A DNA stretch of 64,000 nt from Leclercia adecarboxylata (GTDB lineage Bacteria; Pseudomonadota; Gammaproteobacteria; Enterobacterales; Enterobacteriaceae), in NCBI RefSeq assembly GCF_006874705.1, contig NZ_CP035382.1, positions 2,542,001 through 2,606,000 on the forward strand. Reading direction: 5' to 3'. The notes under the pieces were generated by a model that worked only from the letters and a program-made list of their open reading frames with translations, did not search any database and was not told where the DNA came from. This document shows, one piece after another, positions 28,456-39,059 of the stretch (the first letter of the stretch is position 1; each line of letters opens with the position of its first letter). The translations under genes were made by a program, and so were the position numbers.

Positions 28456-31275
28456 TTACCAACGATGGTTGAGCAGGATATGGCCGCCGTAGGCGTCGTA
28501 GCTGTTTTCACCCCATTCGCCGCTGGCACGCAACGAGATCAGCGTGGTCTCGTTCAGCTTGCCGGTAACGCCCAGCTCCAGCTGACCGCGATCGTCCGGG
28601 GTATCGTTGCTGAACGCTTCGCCGTTGAAGGCGATATCGTTCTGCCCGGCACCTTTCAGCCAGTTAACTGCCACATAAGGCTGCCACGCCTGCACATCTT
28701 TCTGGTTGAAATAGCTGGTTTTTACACCCATACGTCCCAGAATGCTGTCATTATCGAGGGTGGAAATACGCACCCCGTCAGCGTCCGTGTGATTTTCCTG
28801 ATCAAGATAGCTATAGACAGCCTGAATCTGCGGTTCGATTTTCCAGGTTCTTTCGCTCTCTGAGTCAACAATCCAGGCGTGACCCGCTTCCAGCGAGGCA
28901 GCAAAGCCGTGGCTGTTATAAGACTCGTTGCTGCGACCATCGCTTCTCAGCTTGTTGTGATACCAGCCGAAAGAGGCCCAGCTATCGATGTAGCTGCCTT
29001 TACGCAGCTGCTGATCTTCCTGCCAGGTAGCATAAAAGCCGACATTGACACCGTCGACTTTGCCTTGTGCACTGCGCGAGTTATGGCGCGCGGTGGAATC
29101 GGTTTTAGCCTGGCCGGCACCGAACATCATCCCGCTATGCAGAACCCCTGTATCCATCTTCTTGCTGATGAAATCACTGCCGACCTGCATCACGTACTGA
29201 GTCGTGTCATAGTTAACTTTGCCACCCGCCACGTCATTTTCATGATAGCGGCCTTTGACGTACATCCAGGTGTTGAGATCCTCATCATTGCGCAGCGTCA
29301 GCTGATCGCGATCGTCGCGTTTATGCAGGAACATGTCCTGGGCGGCGAGGTAGTTTCCTAAATAGGCGCCCACTTCAGGTGCGAGGTTGGCCGGTGCCGG
29401 TGAAGGCGTTGGAGCTGGTGTTGGGTCTGGCGTTGGATCCGGTGTTGGGTCTGGTGTTGGATCCGGCGTAGGCGCAGGCGTAGTATCTAAAGATTCCAGG
29501 TACCAGTTGCCATCAGCGTGCTGGTTCAGGCTATATTCCCATGCGCCGACCACGACCGGTCTGGAGAGAGAAAACGCGGCATCGGAGTTACCGCCTACGC
29601 TCACCACCTGCATCCCGTTGACGGTCTGCGCGCCCGCTCCGCCGATATTGGAGATGCGAATACCAGATTCACCCGCGCTGTTGCCGGTGATGGTCAGATG
29701 GTCGGTAGCAGAGTTGTCATCGCCCAGCACGCTGTTCATGGCGATCAGGCTACCGCTTACGCCGGTGTAGTCACCGTTGATGGTGAACCTGTTGCCCACG
29801 CTGTCGTTCAGCCCGGCGATCTGTAGCGTGCCGCTGTTAGTGACGTTGCCGTTAATAGTGTTGAGGGTAGAAGAACTGGACGCGCTGTTCCCCTGCACGG
29901 CATTCCATGACGCCAGCACGCCGCCGCTGAGGATATCAACGTTGTTGTTTACAGTACCTGCGCTGGCAAAGGTTGCGCCATCCTGCACGGTGATGGTAGC
30001 CGTGTTGCCATCGCCACCCAGAGTTGCGCCTTCGGCTACCAGGGTTGTCCCGCTACGCAGAAGTGTGTTGCCGGTGTAGCTGTTGTTGCCTGTCAGGGTT
30101 AACAGGTTGGCATCCACTTTTTCTACGCTGCCGCTGCCGGTCATGTCCGAAGTGAAGGTGGAATCGGACCCCTGGTTAAAGATGAAAGTCCCGTTATTGG
30201 TGACGGTACCGGTCAGAGAGCCAGTATTAACGCCGTCGCCCAGTTGCAGCGTAGTGTTGTTGGCAACCAGCGTATTTCCCGCGCCATTTTTTACGTCGCC
30301 AGCGAAAGTCAGTTTACCCTTGTTGACCTTGATGGAATCGCCCGAGCCAATCACATCGACATTGCCGGTCAGAGCCCACTCTGTACCGTTCATGGTCATC
30401 GAAGCGAAACCGTCGCCCTCAGTGAGGCCGCGGAAATTGCTGTCTTCCGAACCCTGACCACTTAAAGACAAAGTGTTTGTTTTTGAATTGCTTGAGATAA
30501 CATCGCCATCAAGTACCGAACCGGTTTTTAACGTTAGCGTGTTAGTTTGATTGCTTGCAAAGGTGATTGCACTTTCTGCGCCCTTAATCAGACCAGCATT
30601 AATGAGCTGAACGCTGTGATTATCGGTCACGATGACGCCATTTTTAACACCTTCGACTGTCCCGTTATTCTCAACGTTACTAATGCCTACATTGCTAAGC
30701 TTTACACCATTGTCGGTACTGCCACTGAAAATACCGTTATTAACGACCTGGACAGTTGTATCGGCTGAGAGTGCTGTTTTACCTTCAACAACGCCTGTTT
30801 GCGTATTATCAATGTTGACAGTACCTGAATCTTTCTCAAGTTTGATGCCATTTTCTGCGCCACTAATTTTCCCGGCGTTTTTTATTTCCCCACCCATTTT
30901 AACGATGTTAATTCCGTCGGCACCGGTGGAGTTTATCAGCGCATTTTGGTTGTTATTGAGCGTAATTCTTTGTCCGCCCGTTTGGATCAGCATGCCGTCG
31001 CCAGAGCCAGTAATCTGCCCGCTGTTATTGATACTCACAACGTCGGCACCAAGAACAGAGACAGAGGGACCGGTAGTGGAGGGGGAAATAATGACGCCTT
31101 CAGTGATGATGTACTTATCATCTTCTTCGAAAGCCAAAGCTTTAGTCGTCGATCCGCTGATCGTCGTTTCTGCGGATACCATTGGCGGCGTAAATACGAT
31201 TAACGCTGATAAAGCTGGAAAAATAGCTTTTAATGACTTTGTTGTCCTGTTTAATTGCGGAGTTTTGTTTTTCAT
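28456..31275 (-). CDS. Type Va autotransporter (pertactin-like passenger, beta-barrel)
   Basis: A 939-residue secreted surface protein. A long Sec signal (MKNKTPQLNRTTKSLKAIFP..MVSA, about 36 residues) precedes a passenger rich in Asn, Gly, Ser and Thr. Its repeating short strands (for example NNGTVEGVKNGVIV and LTLTGNNSYTGNTLL) are typical of a pertactin-like beta-helix. A Pro-Thr-Asp/Ala linker (about 600-630) leads to a C-terminal autotransporter barrel (about 640-939) ending LLNHRW. I chose the ATG at 31275, preceded by GGATGTG. Two earlier in-frame ATGs (31308 and 31287) lack ribosome-binding sites. No protease serine motif was recognised, so an adhesin or aggregation role is a guess. 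It is not in the K-12 locus. Confidence 0.88.
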   Translation of the reverse strand: MKNKTPQLNRTTKSLKAIFPALSALIVFTPPMVSAETTISGSTTKALAFEEDDKYIITEGVIISPSTTGPSVSVLGADVVSINNSGQITGSGDGMLIQTGGQRITLNNNQNALINSTGADGINIVKMGGEIKNAGKISGAENGIKLEKDSGTVNIDNTQTGVVEGKTALSADTTVQVVNNGIFSGSTDNGVKLSNVGISNVENNGTVEGVKNGVIVTDNHSVQLINAGLIKGAESAITFASNQTNTLTLKTGSVLDGDVISSNSKTNTLSLSGQGSEDSNFRGLTEGDGFASMTMNGTEWALTGNVDVIGSGDSIKVNKGKLTFAGDVKNGAGNTLVANNTTLQLGDGVNTGSLTGTVTNNGTFIFNQGSDSTFTSDMTGSGSVEKVDANLLTLTGNNSYTGNTLLRSGTTLVAEGATLGGDGNTATITVQDGATFASAGTVNNNVDILSGGVLASWNAVQGNSASSSSTLNTINGNVTNSGTLQIAGLNDSVGNRFTINGDYTGVSGSLIAMNSVLGDDNSATDHLTITGNSAGESGIRISNIGGAGAQTVNGMQVVSVGGNSDAAFSLSRPVVVGAWEYSLNQHADGNWYLESLDTTPAPTPDPTPDPTPDPTPDPTPAPTPSPAPANLAPEVGAYLGNYLAAQDMFLHKRDDRDQLTLRNDEDLNTWMYVKGRYHENDVAGGKVNYDTTQYVMQVGSDFISKKMDTGVLHSGMMFGAGQAKTDSTARHNSRSAQGKVDGVNVGFYATWQEDQQLRKGSYIDSWASFGWYHNKLRSDGRSNESYNSHGFAASLEAGHAWIVDSESERTWKIEPQIQAVYSYLDQENHTDADGVRISTLDNDSILGRMGVKTSYFNQKDVQAWQPYVAVNWLKGAGQNDIAFNGEAFSNDTPDDRGQLELGVTGKLNETTLISLRASGEWGENSYDAYGGHILLNHRW
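29405..29476 (-). repeat. 12-bp tandem repeat coding the PTPD linker
   Basis: Six consecutive 12-bp units (GGTGTTGGGTCT/GGCGTTGGATCC types on the plus strand) encode Pro-Thr-Pro-Asp/Ala repeats between passenger and barrel. Two 24-bp pairs (29417-29440 and 29441-29464) differ at one base. The unit length is a multiple of three, so copy-number change would alter linker length without breaking the frame. Confidence 0.85.
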
Positions 31276-31308
31276 GTTCACATCCATTTTGTGATTAAAA
31301 GGATGCAT

Positions 31309-31657
31309 ACTTTAATAATGAGGTAATTTTTTGTAAACGGCGGCCTTTTAGGATTTTATTTATTGATAAAGTCTTAATTCATTGAGTTATATAATTTTTT
31401 AGCATGGGTGCTTATTTTAAAATATGGATTAAATTCAATTTTATTATCATATTTTTTGTATTGTTTTAGGCTGTGTTATTTTAATGGTAAATATTATTTT
31501 TTATCATTATGGGTCTAATCAAAATAATAGATTTTGACCCAAAGGCATTTATCAATCGTTGCGGTTAACGTCATCACGGCCGCAGACCCCTTCAAACGCC
31601 TCGCTTTCCTGTCTACACTGACTGACACAACAAGAAAGCAGTGCAATCAGGTTAATC
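31309..31657. other. AT-rich divergent intergenic region, autotransporter/kefF
   Basis: About 350 bp without a coding frame of note. It is much richer in A and T than its surroundings (runs such as TTTTATTATCATATTTTTTG near 31439-31458). It must carry the divergent promoters of the autotransporter gene and kefFC. Many TATAAT-like hexamers occur, so I could not single one out. The composition fits an H-NS-type silenced promoter, which is an inference. Confidence 0.5.
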
Positions 31658-32188
31658 ATGATACTTATTATTTACGCCCACCCCTATCCGCATCACTCCC
31701 ATGCGAATAAGCGAATGCTCGATCAGGTAAGGACGCTTGAGGGCGTAGAGATCCGCTCTCTCTATCAGCTCTATCCCGATTTCAATATCGATATCGCTGC
31801 CGAACAGGAGGCGATCGCCAGAGCCGATTTAATCGTCTGGCAGCATCCGATGCAGTGGTACAGCACACCGCCGCTACTCAAGCTGTGGATCGATAAAGTG
31901 TTCTCTCACGGCTGGGCATACGGCCATAACGGCAAGGCCCTCAGAGGGAAAAGCCTGCTGTGGGCCGTGACCACCGGTGGCGGCGAAAGCCATTTTGATA
32001 TCGGCTCCTTCCCCGGTTTTGACGTCCTGGCGCAACCGCTGCAGGCGACCGCTCTGTATTGCGGTCTGAACTGGCTCCCGCCGTTTGCCATGCATTGCAC
32101 TTTTGTCTGTGACGACGAAACGCTGCAGGCACAGGCCCGGCACTATAAACAACGTTTACTCGACTGGCAGGAGGCGCACCATGGATAG
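31658..32188 (+). CDS. kefF: KefC activator / quinone oxidoreductase KefF
   Basis: Flavodoxin-fold FMN protein that binds KefC and is needed for full glutathione-gated K+ efflux. It also reduces quinones. It has 176 residues, as in K-12, starting [21 protein letters not shown]. The conserved active-site stretches [20 protein letters not shown] and [10 protein letters not shown] are present. Its last 8 bases overlap the kefC start, indicating translational coupling of the two subunits. In K-12 kefF follows yaaU, whereas here it follows the autotransporter region. Confidence 0.97.
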   Translation: MILIIYAHPYPHHSHANKRMLDQVRTLEGVEIRSLYQLYPDFNIDIAAEQEAIARADLIVWQHPMQWYSTPPLLKLWIDKVFSHGWAYGHNGKALRGKSLLWAVTTGGGESHFDIGSFPGFDVLAQPLQATALYCGLNWLPPFAMHCTFVCDDETLQAQARHYKQRLLDWQEAHHG

Positions 32189-34046
32189 CCATACGTTGAT
32201 TCAGGCGCTGATCTATTTAGGCGCCGCGGCGCTGATTGTACCGGTTGCGGTACGCCTCGGCCTGGGTTCGGTGCTAGGGTATCTGATCGCCGGATGCGTC
32301 ATTGGACCGTGGGGATTCCGACTGGTTACCGACGCCGAGTCGATCCTGCACTTTGCCGAAATCGGTGTGGTGCTGATGCTGTTTGTCATTGGCCTCGAGC
32401 TGGATCCGCGTCGTCTGTGGAAGCTACGCGCATCGGTATTTGGTGGCGGGGCACTACAGATGCTGGCCTGTGGACTGCTGCTGGGCGGATTTTGCATCCT
32501 GCTGGGCATGGACTGGAAGGTGGCGGAGCTGATCGGCATGACTCTGGCTCTCTCCTCCACGGCTATCGCTATGCAGGCCATGAACGAGCGTAACCTGACG
32601 ATTTCCCAGATGGGACGCAGCGCCTTTTCGGTGCTGCTGTTCCAGGATATCGCGGCCATTCCGTTGGTGGCGATGATCCCGCTGCTGGCCGTGTCCGGGG
32701 CCTCCACCACCCTCGGCGCCTTTGCGCTTTCGGCATTAAAGGTCGCCGGGGCGCTGACCCTGGTGGTCCTGCTTGGCCGATACGTTAGCCGACCGCTGCT
32801 GCGCTTTGTCGCCCGTTCCGGCCTGCGGGAAGTGTTCAGCGCCGTGGCCTTGTTCCTGGTCTTCGGCTTTGGCCTGATGCTGGAAGAGGCGGGGCTCTCC
32901 ATGGCGATGGGCGCGTTTCTGGCCGGCGTCCTGCTGGCGAGTTCGGAATACCGCCACGCGCTGGAAAGCGATATCGAGCCTTTCAAAGGTCTACTGCTGG
33001 GGCTGTTTTTCATCGGCGTCGGCATGTCCGTAGATTTCGGGACCTTAGTAACCCATCCGCTGCGCATCGCCATTCTGCTGGTGGGCTTCCTGGTGATTAA
33101 GATGGTGATGCTCTGGCTGGTGGCCCGTCCGCTGAAGGTGCCCGGGAAACAGCGCCGCTGGTTTGCGGTGCTGCTGGGGCAGGGGAGTGAGTTTGCGTTT
33201 GTAGTGTTTGGCGCGGCCAGCATGGCGAACGTGCTCGATCCGGAGTGGGCTAAGGCGCTGACGCTGGCGGTGGCGCTCTCGATGGCGGTGACGCCGCTGC
33301 TGCTGGTGGTGTTGACCCGCCTGGAAGCGGCCGACAGCGGACAAGAGCGCGAGGCGGATGAAATAGACGAAGAACAGCCGCGGGTGATCATTGCCGGGTT
33401 TGGTCGCTTCGGTCAGATTACCGGCCGTTTGTTGCTCTCCAGTGGCGTGAAGATGGTCATCCTCGATCACGATCCCGACCATATTGAAACCTTGCGTAAG
33501 TTTGACATGAAGGTCTTTTACGGCGATGCCACGCGCGTGGATTTACTGGAGTCCGCCGGGGCGCGGAAGGCCGAAGTGTTGATCAACGCCATAGACGATC
33601 CGAAGAATAGCCTGCAGCTGGTTGAGCTGGCGAAGACGCATTTCCCGCATCTGAAAATCATCTCCCGCGCGCGCGATATCGACCATTACATCAAACTGCG
33701 TCAGACAGGTGTCGATGCACCAGAGCGTGAAACCTTTGAAGGGGCGCTGAAATCCGGCCAGCTGGCGCTTGAGAGCCTTGGACTCGGGGCGTATGAGGCC
33801 CGGGAGCGGGCAGACCTGTTCCGACGTTTTAATATTGAGATGCTCGAGGAGATGGCTGAAATGGCGGAGAACGATGCCACGTCACGCGCGGCGGTGGTTA
33901 AACGCACCAGCGCCATGCTGATGGACATCATCAATGAAGATCGTAATCATCTCTCGCTGACCCAGCGTCACGGCTGGCAGGGAACGGAAGAGGGTAAGCA
34001 TACCGGCGATCCGGGAGACGAGCTGGAGAGTAAACCGCTGGCGTGA
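32181..34046 (+). CDS. kefC: Glutathione-gated K+/H+ antiporter KefC
   Basis: Inner-membrane CPA2-family efflux system. It is held shut by glutathione and opened by glutathione adducts of electrophiles, and the resulting cytoplasmic acidification protects the cell. A transmembrane domain (about 1-380, 12-13 segments) contains the regulatory loop [12 protein letters not shown]. The KTN/RCK domain (about 400-520) opens with the NAD-type motif [15 protein letters not shown] soluble tail follows. The ATG at 32181 gives [18 protein letters not shown] and 621 residues (620 in K-12). The frame is open upstream to 32085, but only inside kefF. Confidence 0.97.
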   Translation: MDSHTLIQALIYLGAAALIVPVAVRLGLGSVLGYLIAGCVIGPWGFRLVTDAESILHFAEIGVVLMLFVIGLELDPRRLWKLRASVFGGGALQMLACGLLLGGFCILLGMDWKVAELIGMTLALSSTAIAMQAMNERNLTISQMGRSAFSVLLFQDIAAIPLVAMIPLLAVSGASTTLGAFALSALKVAGALTLVVLLGRYVSRPLLRFVARSGLREVFSAVALFLVFGFGLMLEEAGLSMAMGAFLAGVLLASSEYRHALESDIEPFKGLLLGLFFIGVGMSVDFGTLVTHPLRIAILLVGFLVIKMVMLWLVARPLKVPGKQRRWFAVLLGQGSEFAFVVFGAASMANVLDPEWAKALTLAVALSMAVTPLLLVVLTRLEAADSGQEREADEIDEEQPRVIIAGFGRFGQITGRLLLSSGVKMVILDHDPDHIETLRKFDMKVFYGDATRVDLLESAGARKAEVLINAIDDPKNSLQLVELAKTHFPHLKIISRARDIDHYIKLRQTGVDAPERETFEGALKSGQLALESLGLGAYEARERADLFRRFNIEMLEEMAEMAENDATSRAAVVKRTSAMLMDIINEDRNHLSLTQRHGWQGTEEGKHTGDPGDELESKPLA

Positions 34047-34099
34047 AGAGGGGTTGCCAGCAAATATAAAAAATTTCCTGTTCTTTACTCTGCCGCCAG

Positions 34100-34128
34100 T
34101 CGACGAAAGATTAAGCTTTCCGTATAGT
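34100..34128 (+). promoter_or_regulatory. folA promoter
   Basis: TCGACG (34100-34105), a 17-bp spacer and TATAGT (34123-34128) lie 32 bp before the folA ATG. The -10 and the downstream GGCGGCAATTTTTTGCAT are the same as at the K-12 folA promoter. Confidence 0.6.
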
Positions 34129-34157
34129 GGCGGCAATTTTTTGCATCCGGGAAATAA

Positions 34158-34640
<483 letters not shown>

Positions 34641-34647
34641 TGTTTTT

Positions 34648-34684
34648 CTGCACCTTTCCCGACGGGAGAGGTGCAGCTCTCTTC
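34648..34684 (+). terminator. Hairpin between folA and apaH
   Basis: A 13-bp stem with one G-T pair (34648-34660 with 34664-34676) has a GAC loop, followed by CTCTCTTCT. It sits at the convergent folA/apaH junction. The T-tail is poor on both strands. Confidence 0.5.
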
Positions 34685-35532
34685 TACGACGCTACCGCTT
34701 CATTCTCGCCTAAATCCTGATGCCGGTTCGACGGCTGAACAAAGTACGCTTTATCTTCCCAGCGCAGACAGGTAAGTTCTCCACCCCAACAGCAGCCGGT
34801 ATCCAGGCCGTAGATGCCCTCAGGCGTGCCTTTGCCCTCCAGCGATGCCCAGTGACCAAAGATCACGCTGTAATGATCCGTCACCGGTCCGGGGATCGCA
34901 AACCAGGGTTTAAGCGGGGTCGGCGCGTTTTCCGGCACATCCTTGCAGTACATGTCCAGCTGACCGTTCGGGAAGCAATAGCGCATACGGGTGAAGGCGT
35001 TGGAGATAAAACGCAGGCGCGCCACACCGCTGAGTTCCGTGCTCCAGTTGTTGGGCATGTCGCCATACATAGCATCAAGGAAGAAGGGATAAGAGTCGCT
35101 GGAGAGTACAGCTTCGACGTCACGTGCGCACTCTTTTGCCGTTTGCAGATCCCACTGCGGCGTAATCCCCGCATGCGCCATCACCAGCTGTTTCTCTTCA
35201 TCGACCTGCAGCAACGGCTGGCGACGCAACCAGTTAATGAGCTCATCGGCGTCAGGCGCATCCAGCAGCGGGGTGATCCTGTCTTTCGGTTTATTACGGC
35301 TGATCCCGGCGTAGACCGCCAGCAGATGCAGATCGTGATTGCCAAGGACGAGCCGCACGCTGTCACCCAGCGACTTCACATAACGCAGCACTTCCAGCGA
35401 GCCAGGGCCACGCGCAACGAGATCGCCGGTAAGCCACAGCGTGTCCGTACCCGGGGTAAAATCCACCTGCTTTAACAACGCGATCAGTTCATCGTAGCAA
35501 CCATGAACATCGCCAATGAGATATGTAGACAT
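34684..35532 (-). CDS. apaH: Diadenosine tetraphosphatase (symmetrical)
   Basis: Cleaves Ap4A to two ADP and removes Np4A caps from RNA. It is a calcineurin-like metallophosphatase of 282 residues. The metal-binding motifs GDVHGCYDE (7-15), GDLVARGP and GNHDLH appear in order, with later histidines in MAHAG. The start [11 protein letters not shown] is at 35532. It is the last gene of the lptD-surA-pdxA-rsmA-apaG-apaH run, with 2 bases between it and apaG. Confidence 0.97.
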   Translation of the reverse strand: MSTYLIGDVHGCYDELIALLKQVDFTPGTDTLWLTGDLVARGPGSLEVLRYVKSLGDSVRLVLGNHDLHLLAVYAGISRNKPKDRITPLLDAPDADELINWLRRQPLLQVDEEKQLVMAHAGITPQWDLQTAKECARDVEAVLSSDSYPFFLDAMYGDMPNNWSTELSGVARLRFISNAFTRMRYCFPNGQLDMYCKDVPENAPTPLKPWFAIPGPVTDHYSVIFGHWASLEGKGTPEGIYGLDTGCCWGGELTCLRWEDKAYFVQPSNRHQDLGENEAVAS

Positions 35533-35534
35533 GT

Positions 35535-35912
35535 TTAGTGAATGAGTGTTGGAACAGCCAGACGGAAAACAGGAATGGCAATGCGGAATGCATTGCCGTC
35601 GGCATCGACCATTTCATAATGGCCCTGCATGGTACCCAGCGGCGTTTCGATCACCGCGCCGCTGGTGTACTGATACTCTTCGCCGGGATCAATGTGCGGC
35701 TGTTCACCGACTACACCTTCGCCCTGCACTTCAATTTCACGACCGTTGCCGTTGGTGATAAGCCAGTAGCGACCGAGCAGCTGCACAGGCATCCGCCCCA
35801 GGTTGCGAATGGTTACAGTGTAAGCAAAGACAAAGCGCTCTTCATCCGGGGTGGACTGGGACTCAATATAGATGCTTTGTACATGAACACATACGCGGGG
35901 CGAATCAATCAT
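35535..35912 (-). CDS. apaG: ApaG (Co2+/Mg2+ efflux-associated protein)
   Basis: A 125-residue beta-sandwich protein ([20 protein letters not shown]..), the DUF525 family. The conserved stretch [20 protein letters not shown] and the [11 protein letters not shown] motif are present. Mutants in Salmonella affect cobalt resistance and Mg2+ efflux, but the molecular role is not settled. It lies between rsmA (3-base gap) and apaH. Confidence 0.95.
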   Translation of the reverse strand: MIDSPRVCVHVQSIYIESQSTPDEERFVFAYTVTIRNLGRMPVQLLGRYWLITNGNGREIEVQGEGVVGEQPHIDPGEEYQYTSGAVIETPLGTMQGHYEMVDADGNAFRIAIPVFRLAVPTLIH

Positions 35913-35915
35913 GGC

Positions 35916-36737
35916 TTAGCTCTCCTTCGGCGGCGCATTTTCACTGATGTAATTAGCCAGCTTGCAGTACTGTTCTACCGAGATGTTCTCCGCACGCATT
36001 GCCGGGTCGATACCCAACTGAGCTAACACTTCAACAGTAAACAGGTTGCCAAGGCTGTTACGAATCGTTTTACGGCGCTGGTTAAAGGCTTCTGTAGTGA
36101 TACGGCTCAGCACGCGCAATTCTTTAACCGGGTACGGCTTCGTTTTGTGAGGCACAAGACGCACAACCGCAGAATCCACTTTTGGCGGCGGCGTGAAGGC
36201 AGATGGCGGCACTTCGAGAACCGGGATCACGTTGCAGAAGTATTGCGCCATCACGCTTAAACGACCATACGCTTTACTGTTTGGCCCTGCAACCAGTCGG
36301 TTGACGACCTCTTTTTGCAACATGAAGTGCATGTCAGCAATGGCATCAGTATAGCTAAACAGATGGAACATCAGCGGGGTGGAGATGTTGTACGGCAGGT
36401 TGCCGAACACGCGCAGCGGTTGACCAAGCTTCTCGGAAAGTTCACCGAAGTTCATGGTCATGGCATCCTGCTGATAAATCGTCAGTTTCGGCCCGAGGAA
36501 CGGATGCGTCTGGAGACGTGCCGCCAGATCGCGGTCCAGTTCGATGACGGTCAGTTCATCCAGACGCTCGCCAACCGGCTCGGTCAGGGCGGCAAGACCC
36601 GGCCCGATCTCAACCATCGCCTGGCCTTTTTGTGGATTGATAGCCGAAACAATACTTTCGATCACGAACTGATCGTTGAGGAAGTTTTGCCCGAAACGTT
36701 TACGGGCTAAATGGCCCTGGTGGACGCGAGTATTCAT
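35916..36737 (-). CDS. rsmA: 16S rRNA dimethyladenosine transferase RsmA (KsgA)
   Basis: Dimethylates A1518 and A1519 in helix 45 of 16S rRNA late in 30S assembly, using SAM. It has 273 residues. Motif I is [11 protein letters not shown] (42-52) and the catalytic motif IV is NLPYNIS (113-119). Its loss gives kasugamycin resistance, and both motifs are intact. The ATG at 36737 overlaps the pdxA stop by 4 bases, implying coupled translation. Confidence 0.98.
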   Translation of the reverse strand: MNTRVHQGHLARKRFGQNFLNDQFVIESIVSAINPQKGQAMVEIGPGLAALTEPVGERLDELTVIELDRDLAARLQTHPFLGPKLTIYQQDAMTMNFGELSEKLGQPLRVFGNLPYNISTPLMFHLFSYTDAIADMHFMLQKEVVNRLVAGPNSKAYGRLSVMAQYFCNVIPVLEVPPSAFTPPPKVDSAVVRLVPHKTKPYPVKELRVLSRITTEAFNQRRKTIRNSLGNLFTVEVLAQLGIDPAMRAENISVEQYCKLANYISENAPPKES

Positions 36738-37720
36738 TGAGTATTAACAATCATTTTGATGGCGAGATTAAGCGCCGTAATAAAACTGCCGACATCTGCT
36801 TTCCCCTGGCCCGCTAAATCAAGCGCAGTACCATGGTCAACAGAAGTGCGAATAAAGGGTAAACCGAGGGTGATGTTCACGCCGCGGCCAAATCCCTGGT
36901 ATTTTAGCACGGGAAGGCCCTGATCGTGGTACATCGCCAGCACGGCATCTGCATGATCGAGATATTTTGGTTGAAAGAGAGTATCCGCAGGCAGCGGCCC
37001 GCTGAGATTCATCCCCTGGGCCCGCATCTCATCCAGCACCGGAATGATGGTGTCGATCTCTTCCGTTCCCATGTGGCCGCCTTCGCCCGCGTGCGGATTC
37101 AGGCCACACACCAGCACGTGCGGATCGGCAATACCGAATTTAGTGCGTAAGTCATGGTGCAGGATGGCAATCACATCGCGCAGCAGATCCGGCGTAATGG
37201 CCTCGGAAACCGCTTTGATCGGCAGATGGGTGGTAGCCAGCGCAACGCGCAGCTCCTCGGTTGCCAGCATCATTACTACTTTTTCGCTGTGGGAACGCTC
37301 TTCAAAAAACTCGGTATGGCCGGTAAAGACCACGCCGGCATCGTTGATCGCCCCTTTATGCACCGGTCCGGTGATCAGTGCTGCAAATTCTCCGCTCAGG
37401 CAGCCATCACAGGCCCGCGCCAGGGTTGCCACTACATAATGGCCGTTTTCGGTACTCAGTTGACCGGGGACAACGGGCGTGCGCAGTGGAACAGGCATCA
37501 GCGTCAGGGTGCCCGCTTGCTGGGGAAGGGGAGTATTTTCTGCCTGATAGGGCAGCAGCGTGAGCGGCAGGTTGAGCAGCTTCGCCCGCGCTTCAAGCAC
37601 GCTGGCGTCGGCGCAGATCACCAGCTCGACAGGCCAGCTGCGCTGGGCAAGCTGGACGACCAGATCGGGACCAATCCCGGCAGGTTCGCCGGGAGTGATG
37701 ACAACACGATGTTGTTTCAT
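36734..37720 (-). CDS. pdxA: 4-hydroxythreonine-4-phosphate dehydrogenase
   Basis: NAD-dependent step of pyridoxal 5'-phosphate synthesis, yielding the amino-ketone used by PdxJ. It has 328 residues (329 in K-12). The opening [15 protein letters not shown] and the metal-ligand motifs [21 protein letters not shown] and [12 protein letters not shown] are present. The start overlaps the surA stop by one base. The gene is the usual link between surA and rsmA. Confidence 0.97.
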   Translation of the reverse strand: MKQHRVVITPGEPAGIGPDLVVQLAQRSWPVELVICADASVLEARAKLLNLPLTLLPYQAENTPLPQQAGTLTLMPVPLRTPVVPGQLSTENGHYVVATLARACDGCLSGEFAALITGPVHKGAINDAGVVFTGHTEFFEERSHSEKVVMMLATEELRVALATTHLPIKAVSEAITPDLLRDVIAILHHDLRTKFGIADPHVLVCGLNPHAGEGGHMGTEEIDTIIPVLDEMRAQGMNLSGPLPADTLFQPKYLDHADAVLAMYHDQGLPVLKYQGFGRGVNITLGLPFIRTSVDHGTALDLAGQGKADVGSFITALNLAIKMIVNTQ

Positions 37721-39006
37721 TAGTTGCTCAGAACTTTGACGTAAGCGCTGGCGCGTTGTTCCTGCATCCAGGTTGCCGCTTCTTCCGAGAACTTACGGTT
37801 GAACAGCATGCGGTATGCGCGGTCTTTCTGTGCCGCATCGGTTTTATCTACGTTACGGGTGTCCAGCAGCTCAATCAGGTGCCAGCCGAAGGTAGAGTGA
37901 ACCGGTTCGCTCAGCTGACCTTTGTTCATGCGCATCAGCGCATCGCGGAAGGCCGGATCGTAAATATCCGCTGCCGCCCAGCCCAGATCGCCGCCCTGAT
38001 TCGCTGAACCAGGATCCTGAGAGAACTCTTTCGCGGCGTTGGCGAAGGAGGTTTTACCGCTGCGGATATCGGCGGCAATCTGCTGCAGTTTCGCCCGCGC
38101 CTGATCGTCATTCATCAGAGGGGAAGGTTTCAGCAGAATGTGGCGAGCATGCACTTCGGTGACGGAAATGCTCTGGCTCTGGCCGCGCAGATCGTTCACT
38201 TTCAGAATATGGAAGCCAACGCCGGAACGGATTGGACCCACAATATCGCCTTTCTTCGCGGTGCTCAGCGCCTGGGCGAAGATAGAAGGCAGCTCCTGAA
38301 TACGACCCCAGCCCATCTGGCCACCTTTCAGCGCCTGCTGGTCAGCCGAATAGGTAATAGCCAGTTTACCGAAATCGCCGCCATTACGCGCCTGATCGAC
38401 GATAGAACGCGCCTGGCTTTCCGCCTCAGCCACCTGGTCAGATGATGGGTTTTCTGAAAGTGGGATCAGGATGTGGCTCAGGTTCAGTTCAGTGCTGGCA
38501 TCATTCTGATTGCCTACCTGTTTTGCCAGCGAGTCCACTTCCTGTGGCAGGATAGTTACGCGACGACGCACTTCGTTGTTACGCACTTCTGAAATCAGCA
38601 TCTCTTTACGGATCTGATTACGGTAGGTCGAATAGCTGATGCCATCGTAGGCCAGACGGCTGCGCATCTGGTCAGCTGACATGTTGTTTTGCTTCGCAAT
38701 GTTAGCGATAGCCTGATCGAGCTGCTCATCAGAGATCTTCACACCCATCTTCTGACCCATCTGCAGAACGATCTGATCCATGATCAGACGTTCAAGGATC
38801 TGATGACGCAGGGTGGAATCATCCGGAAGTTGCTGACCTGCCTGACCCGCGTTGAGCTTCACAGACTGCATTAAACCATCAACGTCGCTCTCAAGTACCA
38901 CACCGTTGTTCACAACGGCAGCGACTTTGTCGACAACCTGTGGGGCCGCGAAACTGGTATTCGCAACCATAGCGATACCGAGCAGCAGCGTTTTCCAGTT
39001 CTTCAT
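37720..39006 (-). CDS. surA: Periplasmic chaperone / prolyl isomerase SurA
   Basis: Main chaperone for outer-membrane beta-barrel proteins, LptD among them. A signal peptide [20 protein letters not shown] (about 20 residues) is followed by the N-terminal chaperone domain (to about 170). Two parvulin domains follow, near 172-274 ([10 protein letters not shown] to GVGFHILKV) and 283-386 ([12 protein letters not shown] to [10 protein letters not shown]), with a short C-terminal helix. The length is 428 residues, as in K-12. It lies 53 bases downstream of lptD, so the chaperone is coexpressed with a key client. Confidence 0.98.
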   Translation of the reverse strand: MKNWKTLLLGIAMVANTSFAAPQVVDKVAAVVNNGVVLESDVDGLMQSVKLNAGQAGQQLPDDSTLRHQILERLIMDQIVLQMGQKMGVKISDEQLDQAIANIAKQNNMSADQMRSRLAYDGISYSTYRNQIRKEMLISEVRNNEVRRRVTILPQEVDSLAKQVGNQNDASTELNLSHILIPLSENPSSDQVAEAESQARSIVDQARNGGDFGKLAITYSADQQALKGGQMGWGRIQELPSIFAQALSTAKKGDIVGPIRSGVGFHILKVNDLRGQSQSISVTEVHARHILLKPSPLMNDDQARAKLQQIAADIRSGKTSFANAAKEFSQDPGSANQGGDLGWAAADIYDPAFRDALMRMNKGQLSEPVHSTFGWHLIELLDTRNVDKTDAAQKDRAYRMLFNRKFSEEAATWMQEQRASAYVKVLSN

Positions 39007-39059
39007 ACTTTTTCCATATCAATTAACCGCAATGCGGATTACGTTGTAAATCAATTACA

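Noticed and set aside
29405..29476. Short regular repeats considered as a CRISPR array
   Set aside because: Units are contiguous, 12 bp and in frame within a coding region, with no spacers and no cas genes.
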